Under the pieces are notes generated by a model that ran no database searches, was not told the DNA's origin, and saw nothing but the letters and a program-made list of their open reading frames with translations. The position numbers were made by a program, and so were the translations under genes. From contig JAMZNZ010000003.1 of NCBI GenBank assembly GCA_024178355.1, positions 1 to 64,000 on the forward strand: a stretch of DNA of 64,000 nt, read 5' to 3'. The stretch is from Maricaulaceae bacterium EIL42A08. GTDB lineage: Bacteria; Pseudomonadota; Alphaproteobacteria; Caulobacterales; Maricaulaceae. This document shows positions 55,401 through 64,000 of this stretch, one piece after another (position 1 is the first letter of the stretch; the number at the start of each line of letters is the position of its first letter).

Positions 55401-58400
55401 TCGACATTAAAGAAACCGCCCGCGATATCTCGTTTTGCACCCACGCGATCGAAGAGGCTGAGCCCTTCTTTGTGCTCAATGCGGCGCGCGATGAGCGCTT
55501 TAAGGATAACCCGCTTGTGCTGGGCGAGCCCTTTGTACGCTTTTATGCCGGTGCGCAGCTGACACTCCCGACTGGCGAGACGGTGGGCACGCTCTGCGTC
55601 ATCGATGACGAGCCGCGCTTCCGGATCACCGAGCGGGAAATCGAGCTGATGAAAGCCTTCGCCGATCTGGTCGTTGAGCGCCTGATCACGCGCAAGGCGT
55701 CTCTGGTTGAAGATAGCGCCGCCTAGGCCCGCCAGTAACCCATTAGCTTGCGGGCTTCGGCAATTACCGGCTGAGCGGCTTCGTTGGCGCGCTCTGCGCC
55801 TGCGGCGAGGACGCGGTCGATTTCGGCGCGATCAGAGATCAGGCGTGCGTATTCACCCGAAATCGGCGCGATGAACTCCACCGCCGCATCTGCCAGCTTC
55901 GGCTTGAACGCGCCAAAACCCTGACCGGCAAACTCACCCAGAACGCTTTCAACGCTCTGACCGGTCAGCGAGGCGTAGATGCCGACCAGGTTGCGCGCTT
56001 CAGGGCGCTCATTGAGCTCAGCTTCGGTTTCGGGCAGCGGTTCAGGATCGGTCTTCGCCTTCTTGATCTTGCGCGCGATGGTGTCCGCGTCGTCATCAAG
56101 ATTGATGCGCGAGTTGTCGCTGGGATCAGACTTGGACATTTTCGATGAGCCGTCTTTCAGGCTCATGATGCGGGCCCCCTGGGACTGGATCACCGGCTCA
56201 GGCAGCGGGAAGACCGCCTCGCCCTTGCCAAAGTCGCGATTAAAGCGCGCGGCGATGTCCCTCGACAGCTCCAGATGCTGTTTCTGGTCCTCACCCACCG
56301 GCACGTGGGTCGCTTTGTAAACCAGGATGTCAGCGGCCTGCAGCACCGGATAGGTGAACAGGCCGACGCTGGCGCGTTCAGCATCCTTGCCGGCCTTGTC
56401 TTTAAACTGGGTCATGCGCTCCAGCCAGCCCAGACGCGCCACGCACTGGAAAATCCAGGCAAGCTCGGCGTGGGCAGGCACAGCCGACTGGGCAAAGATC
56501 GCAGACTTTGACGGGTCTACACCGGCAGCCATGTAGGCGGCCGCGGCTGAACGCACGCGCTTGGGCAATTCGGCCGGATCGTGGAGCACGGTGATCGCGT
56601 GCATGTCCACCACGCAGTAGAAGCACTCCGCGCCAGAGTTCTGCAGCTCCACCCACCACTTCAGCGCGCCCAGATAATTGCCAAGGTGCAGGCCGCCGGT
56701 GGGCTGCATGCCAGACAGGATCCGGTCAGGACCGGCGTAATCGGTCGGAGTCTCGCTCATGGGTCGCGTCCAAAGGGCTGAAGGTCAAAGGAGGAAGGGT
56801 CTTAGCCGGGTGAGAAGGAAGGCTCAAGCGGCTTTCATGCCATCAGGTGTCAGAGGGGGGACTGGCCGTCGCCTCGGGGCGGCGCATGGCACCGACCAGT
56901 TCTGACGGGCGAAGAGCGCCAAGCAGAATGGCGCTTGCGCCGTAGATGGCGGCCCCTGTGCCGACGACGAACAGCATGAAGGCTGGTCGTACGAGCAAGT
57001 CAGGCAGCAGGATCGCCAGCCCCGGCTCCACCACATCGCGCAGATAGGTATCAAGCCCCCAAACACAAGCCGCCATGATCGCGACCGCACCGCCAATCCG
57101 CGGCAGCTTGTAGACAAGGCGCGGATCAAGCGTGAACTGGCCTCGATTTGCCAGTGTCGTCATCAACATCACCGCATTGAGCCAGCCCGCAATCGACGTC
57201 GCGAGCGCCAGTCCCACAAATCGATAGCCCTCAAGGCTGGAGAAGATCGCAAACCAGACCGGCGCAAAAAACAGCCCGATTCCGATCACCAGGTTCACCG
57301 CCACCGCCAGGCCTGCAAACTTCATCGGCGTGACGGTATCCTCGCGCGCAAAGAAGCCGGGCGAAAAGACCTTGATCATAACAAAGGCAGGCAGGCCCGC
57401 CGCATAGATCATCACGGCGATGGAGGTGTTGGCCCGGTCGGCTGGATCAAACGCCCCGCGCTCGAGCAATCCCGATACGATAAGGTCGGGTATTACAAAC
57501 AGGGCGGCAGCAGCCGGTAGAGTGAGCGCGAGCGAGATTTCAATCGCGCGGTTCATGCCGGTGTTGGCTTCATCCTCCGCACCTGCGCGCAAGCGCTTGG
57601 TTAGCGCGGGCAGAAGTGCGACGCCCATGGCAATGCCAATCACGCCCAGCGGCAGCTGGTAAAGCCGGTCGGCATAGTAGATCCAGCTGCGCGCGCCTTC
57701 CTGAAGGGTGGAGATGGAGCTCGCCACCAGCTGGTTGATATGGGTGACGCCTGCTGCGGCTGCGCCCGGCACGCCGAGTATCAGAAGCCGCTTCACCGCC
57801 GGTGTCAGGCGCGGCGCTGAAAAGCCCAGCTTGATGCCCGCGCGTCGCGCAGCCAGCCAGAGCCAGGTCACCTGCAGCAGCCCGGACACGCTGATCCCGA
57901 TGCATAACAGCCAGGCCAGAGTCCCGATGGAGCCCGGCCCCCAGGCCAGTAGGGAAATCAGTACGATGTTCAGGATGATCGGAGCGGCCGCGGCAGCCGC
58001 AAACTTCTCATGGGAATTAAGCGCACCCGACAGCATCGCCGCAATCGACATGCACAACAGGTAGGGCATGGTGATCTGGGTGAGCAGCACCGCATAGGCG
58101 AACAGGTCCGGGTTCTCGATAAAGCCGGGGCCCAGCAGATACATCAGCCACGGCATGGCCAGCTGGGCGATCACCACAATGGCCAGCACTGAGGTGGTCA
58201 GAACGCCCAGCACTTCGCGGGCAAACTTCGCAGCTTCATCCTCGCCCTTGGTCTCAAGCCGTCCGGCATAGAGCGGTATAAAGGCAGCGTTGAACGCGCC
58301 TTCGGCAAAGATGCGGCGAAACAGGTTTGGAAACTGGAAGGCCTGGAAAAAGGCGTCGGTGACCGGCCCGGCCCCGAGCCGCGCCGCCAGCAGCATGTCC

Positions 58401-61400
58401 CGGACAAGGCCCAGAACGCGGCTGATCATCGTAAAGCCGCCCACCACCGCAGAGGATCGCAAGAGCCGCATACCCTAGCGCCCCACACTCATGGGGGCGT
58501 GGGCAAGGCCGGAGGTCTCGCGGCCCCGCCTGGCGGCATTTTCAGCTTCAGACAGCACACTCATCAACGCAGCTTCCACACCCGAAAGGCGCTCAGTATC
58601 GGTGGGTTTGTGACCGTTTTCGGTCACGTAGAAGGTATCCACAGCCCGTTCGCCATAGCCGTCAATACGTGCCGCGATCAGCGACAGCTTTTGATCGGCC
58701 AGGGTGCGCGCCAGATCGTGCAGCAGCCCCGTCCGGTCCCGGCCCGACGCTTCGATGACCAGCGCCTGATCTGCCGCTTCGGCGTCAAACTTCACATAGG
58801 GCGCGATGGCGAACGCCGCTTCGCGGCGGCGCACGGTCGGATTGGCAAACGGGTTGCCCATCTCAAGCTCACCGCGTGCAGCCAGGGTCACGGCGTCTTT
58901 AAGCCGGTCGCGCGCGGCAGGATCGCTCCAGCCGAAGGGTTGACCACCCGGTTCCTGTACGAAGAAGACATCAAAGGCGCGATTGTCGCTAGTGGTGGTC
59001 ACCTGTGCGCCGACCACGTTGGCACCCTCGCTGGCGATGGCACCAGCAATGTCGGCAAACAGGCCGTGGCGATCAGGGGCCAGCACCATGATCTCGGTAG
59101 CAGAGCGCCGCTTGTCGATGCGCACACCTACCGCAACCGGTTCGCCGGTTCGCGCGGTGGTGCGGGCCAACGCGGCATGGCGCTGGCGGTCGGCTTCACC
59201 GAAGGCGAGCCAATAGGCCGGATCAAGGCTTTCAGCCCAGGCGGTCAGCACCTTGCCATCAAGCCGCGTGGAGTTTTGAAGGAAGCGGTCGCGGGCTTTG
59301 GCGGCACGCTCTTCAAGTCGGGCGCGGCCTGCGGCCTCATCGCGCGGCCCGGACTCAGCCAGCACCGAAGCGGTCGCCCTGTAGAGATCGCGTAACAGCT
59401 GAGCCTTCCAGCCATTCCAGACGCCGGGGCCCACTGCGCGAATATCCACTACGGTCAGGAAAGCCAGCAGCCGCAATCGCTCCAGCGAGCCCACCAGCTC
59501 GGCAAAATCCAGCACGGTACGCGGGTCGGAGATGTCACGGCGCTGGGCTGTGTCACTCATGGCCAGGTGATTTTCGATCAGCCAGGCCACCAGCTCGGTC
59601 TCGTCTTCATCAAGCCCCAGGCGCGGACAGGCGACGCGGGCGTTTTCGGCCCCCTCGATGCACTGATCGCCCTTGCCCTTGCCGGTATCGTGCAGCAGCA
59701 GCGCCAGATGCAGCGCCCGGCGATGGCTCAGCTCTGACGCAAAGCCGCTGATCAAGGGGTGCTCGGTCGCGTGCTTGCCCTGTTCGATCTCTCGCATCAG
59801 GCCCAGCGCGTTGAGCGTGTGCTCATCCACGGTGAAGCGGTGATACATGTTGAACTGGGTGCGCGCGACGATATTGCCGAACTCGGGGATATAGGCGCCG
59901 AGCAGCCCGGCCTCGGTCATTGCACGCAGCGTCATGCGCGGATCATCGGCATCCAGCAACACCGCCAGGAAGCTGCGCCGGGCGCGCGGATCGGTCCGGA
60001 AATTGTCATCGACCAGGCGCAGATTGCGGCTGATCGCGGCAACGGCTGCCGGGTGCAGGTCCACATTGCGCGCCGCGGCGGTTTCAAACAGACGCATCAT
60101 CAGAACCGGATCGGTTTCCAGACCCTTGGGGTCAAATAAATCGAGCCGCCCAGCCCGGATGCGAAAGCCGGTTTCAAACAGCGCGTCGTCTTCTACCTGG
60201 TTGGCGGCGGGCAGGAAGCGGCCTTCAGGGCTTGGCGGGTCTTTCAGTTCATCGGCTTCCAGCTTGGCGCACACCAGGCGGGTCAGCGCGCCCACATCGA
60301 TGGACTTGCGAAAATAGTCCCGCATGAAGCCTTCCACCGCCAGCTGGTCGGAGCTGTTCACATAGCCCATGCGGCTGGCCACCTCAGGCTGGATATCAAA
60401 GCTCAGCCGGTCGTCCTTGGTGGCGGAGATGGCATGCATGTGAAAGCGTGTGGTCCAGTAAAAGTCTGCGGCCGACAGATAGCGGTTCACGTCCTCCACC
60501 TGGAACAGGTCTTCGCCCACCCAGCGTTCCAGCGCGTCTGCGCCGTAAAGGATTTGCGCCAGCCAGCGCAGGGTCTGAAGATCGCGAAGCCCGCCCTTGC
60601 CATCCTTCAGGTGTGGCTCCACGCCATAGCGGCTATCGCCCTGGCGATCGACGCGGGCATCACGTTCAGCCAGCTTGGCGCTGGCAAAGGCGGGTGCGTT
60701 TTCGCCCAGCTCGGCCTTCTCAAACCGGGTCTGCAGCCGCCGGGCCAGGCGCTCATCTCCGGACACACCGCGCAAGTTCAGAAGGGCCGTACGCTCGGAC
60801 AAATCCTCCCTCGCCAACGCCAGGGCTTCATCTACGGTGCGCACCGCGCCGCCTCCGACCTGAATGCCACTATCCCACAGGGCGTAGAGCATTCGCTCAA
60901 TCAGCTGCTCGGCATAGTCAGGGGCCTTGTCCTTGACCAGAAAGACCAGATCCACATCCGACTGGGGCGCCAGCTCTCCGGCCCCAAATCCGCCCAGCGC
61001 GCACAGGACAACCCCGGGGGCTGCGGCTCCGTCCGGGTGAAGGTCCAGAGCAATGGAATCGTACACCGCCCGCATCGCGGCGGTCATCGCGGCCGATAGC
61101 ATGCGCGCGGCTTCCAGTCCGCCCTCATTGCCAATCAGGCGCGCCTCGGCATGCTCCTGCGCGCGCGAGAGGTATCGTTTCAGCCGCGTCAGCGCCGCCT
61201 GCCGCGCGGCAGGCTTGTCCCAGCCCACACGCGTCACCGACGCCAGCTCGGCACGCAGGCGAAGGCCATCCAGGGCCGCAGGCAGCGAATTCACTCTCAT
61301 GGGAGGGAACTTAAGCTATTCGCCGCGCGCTGGGCAGGGGGTAAAGCTGGTTGCTGATCTGTGTTCTTTATCGCTTCAGGTCTAGGACAGACGACGGCGC

Positions 61401-64000
61401 TTCGCTGCGGAGGGTCCTTCGAGACGCGGGTTGCACCCGCTCCTCAGGATGAGGGTGAATTCAAGCGATACCCTTCCTCATCCTGAGGAGGCCAAAGGCC
61501 GTCTCGAAGGACGTACAATGCGTTCCTCATTCAGAGGCACCTCCCCCGCTGGCGGGTGAAGACACCGGCTGGGGCCCCCAAAACAAAAAAGCCCCGAAGC
61601 ATCGCGGCTCCGGGGCTCTTTGGTTGCGATGATGGCGAGGTTTATTCGTCCATCAATTCCTGCATCAGGAAGGTGAACTCCAGAGACAGGCGGTTGGCCG
61701 TCTCTTCAAGGTTCGCAGCGGCAGAGTGGCCGCCTTCCATGTTTTCATAATACAGGACCTCTTCGCCCAGCTCGTTTAGCAGATAGGCCATCTTGCGGGC
61801 GTGGGCCGGGTGGACCCGGTCGTCCTTGGTGGAGGTCAAAAGGAAGATCGGCGGGTAGTCGCCGCCGGTCTCCACATTGTGGAAGGGCGAGATGGAGCGC
61901 AGGAATTCACGCTCTTCCGGGTTTTCATCCGGGAAGCCGTACTCGTCCTGCCAGCTCGCACCGGCCAGCATGGTGTGGTAGCGCAGCATGTCCAGAAGCG
62001 GCACCTGGCTGATCACTGCGCCGAACAGGTCCGGGCGCTGGGTGTACATCACGCCGGTCAGAAGACCGCCATTGGAGCCGCCTTCAACGCCCAGCTGACC
62101 CGCGGTGGTCACACCGTCGTCGATCAGCTGTTCAGCCACCGCGATCAGGTCATCATAGATGCGCTGACGGCTGGTCCGAAGGCCTGCCTGGTGCCAGGCC
62201 GGACCGAATTCGCCGCCACCGCGGATATTGGCCAGCACATAGGTGCCGCCCTGCTCCAGCCACATGCGGCCCAGCGTGCCCGAATAATTCGGGTTCAGGG
62301 AGACCTGGAAACCGCCATAGGCGTAAAGCAGCGTCGGGCCCGCTTCTGTGGCGTTCTCAGAGCGCACGATGAAGTAAGGCACCTGCGTGCCGTCAGCGGA
62401 GGTGGCTTCGCGCTGCTCCACCACAAGGCCCTCGGTCTCAAACCAGGACGGGGCGGATTTGGCGGTTTCAAGCTCCAGCTCTGGCGTCAGGCGGTAGAGG
62501 GTTTCCGGGGTCAGGAAGCCTTCCACATTCACATAGGCCAGATCGCCCTGATCATCAGCCGTGACGATGGAGATGGAGGCGTTTTCAGGCGCGTCGATGG
62601 CGCGGCTGGTCCAGCCCTCTTCGCCAAACTGGAACGCGTTGAGCGTGCCCACGACATTGTCGTTGATGACCATGAGAAGATTGTCAGCCGTCGTCGCGAC
62701 CGAGCCCACCGACTGGCGTGCGTTCGGCACGAAGACTTCATGCAGCTGCGGCAGCTCACCTGACGCGGCAAAGGCACTCATGGAGTAGGACATCACCGCA
62801 CCGGCCGGATAGGTCTCACCGCCCTCAACCGGGGTCCAGTCCTGATCCAGGCCGAAGACCAGCTGATCGCCGAACAGGCCGTAAGGCGTCACGCGGCGCG
62901 GCAGCGGGAATTGCACCGGCTCACCGGTCGCACCGTCGGGCAGATACCAGTAGACCTGCTCAAAGAAGCTCTCAGACTGGATGGCGGCCATGTAGGCGGT
63001 GCCGTCTGCGGCTTCAAAGCGCGCGGGCCAGACGCCCACATTATCCGCTGCACCGGTCAGGACCGGAGTGGCGTCCGCGATATCGGTGCCGCGCTCCCAG
63101 CGCTTGACCACGAAGGGATAGCCGGACGTGGTGGCTTCTGCCGTATCGAGCGCGGTGGCGATCAGTAGCGTGTCTTCGTCGATCCAGGCTGTGGAGCCTT
63201 TGGTCTCTTCGATCTCGAAGCCATCTTCAACGAAGCTGCGGGTTTCCATGTCCCATTCGCGGCGCACAGCCGCGTCAGAGCCACCATCGGACAGGGTCAG
63301 GATGCAGCGATTATAGTCCGGTGCCAGGCAGGACGAGCCACGCCAGACCCAGTTCTTGTCTTCTTCGTCGGCCAGCGCATCGAGATCGAGGACCACATCC
63401 CATTCAGGATTGTCGGTGGCGTAGCTTTCGACCGTGGTCTTGCGCCACAGGCCGTGGGTGTTGTCCGCGTCGCGCCAGAAATTCCACAATTCACCGCCGC
63501 GCACGCCGACATAGGCAATGCGATCAGAGCTCTGCAGCACTTCCAGAGCCGAGTCCTTCAGCTCCTGATAGCGCGGATCAGCCTGCAGGCGCTCAAGCGT
63601 CGGCTCATTCATGCCCATGGCAAACTCAAGCGCGCGTTCGCCCTCAACCTCTTCCAGCCAGACCAGGCTTTCGGTTTCGGCCTGAATGGCGGCGTTCAGC
63701 TCAGCCCCGGCAGCGGGAACCTCGGCTTCAGCGGTTTCAGTCATCGTGTCTCCTTCAGACTCACCGGACGGTGAGCAGGCAGCGATTGCCAGAGCGGCAA
63801 CAGCAGCAGTGCAGGCAAGGCCATAACGGCGCATGGATAGTCTCCCCTGGATATGGATTTGCGTCGCAATAAAGCCCGTGTCCGCCTGCGCGTCAAAGCG
63901 ATCCACATTACCAGTGCGTAAGCTTTGCGCCTGAAGCCGCGCAGGACTACATAGGCAGGCATGAAAGCTTACCGGATGAATGGGGCGGGCAACGCCTTTT

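Overview
The window is chromosomal DNA of an alphaproteobacterium. Gene neighbourhoods such as rbfA-truB-rpsO-pnp, trpF-trpB-trpA-accD-folC, hemC/hemD/mitofilin/hemY beside tsaD-gpsA, and aroA-rpsA-ihfB, together with lineage markers (TIGR02300-type acidic protein, DUF1150 protein, zinc-less AccD, paired palindromic repeats), point to Alphaproteobacteria. A Caulobacterales/Maricaulales relative (Maricaulis/Oceanicaulis-like) is my best guess, inferred from protein flavour only.

Region 1 (1-7994) is accessory DNA. It is visibly less GC-rich than the rest and abuts the 3' end of a tRNA-Thr(CGT) gene. It holds a truncated PLD/Snf2-type helicase gene, an apparently complete 848-bp IS5-family element with a transposase split by a -1 frameshift, a decayed IS6-family transposase, a 36-bp imperfect repeat at each side, and eight small genes, mostly for exported or lipid-anchored proteins of unknown function, two with Sel1-like character. 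No integrase is present, so this looks like the tRNA-proximal part of an old island.

Region 2 (8-25.4 kb) is core: a nonsense-interrupted membrane protein gene, a uridine-kinase-like gene, a haem-synthesis block (hemC-hemD-mitofilin-like-hemY) divergent from tsaD-gpsA, a hybrid histidine kinase, an SDR, a lone receiver protein, folD, an IalB-like protein, an ECF sigma/ChrR-like anti-sigma pair whose anti-sigma lacks most zinc ligands of its sigma-binding domain, a ubiquinone hydroxylase, a TrmH-type methyltransferase, a DUF1150 protein and tRNA-Ala(GGC).

Region 3 (25.5-42.2 kb) is core metabolism: aroA, rpsA, ihfB, tryptophan synthesis, accD, folC, a phosphatase, a fatty-acid desaturase, fabI and a porin. 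The usual cmk between aroA and rpsA is missing. Several intergenic gaps contain different paired palindromic repeats.

Region 4 (42.2-64 kb) has a five-PAS cytoplasmic chemoreceptor-like protein, pnp-rpsO-truB-rbfA, a hydrolase gene interrupted by one amber codon, a TetR/phytanoyl-dioxygenase pair near a perfect 24-bp palindrome, cspA, small conserved genes (DUF971, Trm112), a GAF protein, trpS, murJ, glnD, a prolyl oligopeptidase lipoprotein and the first codons of dapF. I found no CRISPR array, rRNA, prophage or recognisable new defence system. The least explained material is the cluster at 1971-7292.
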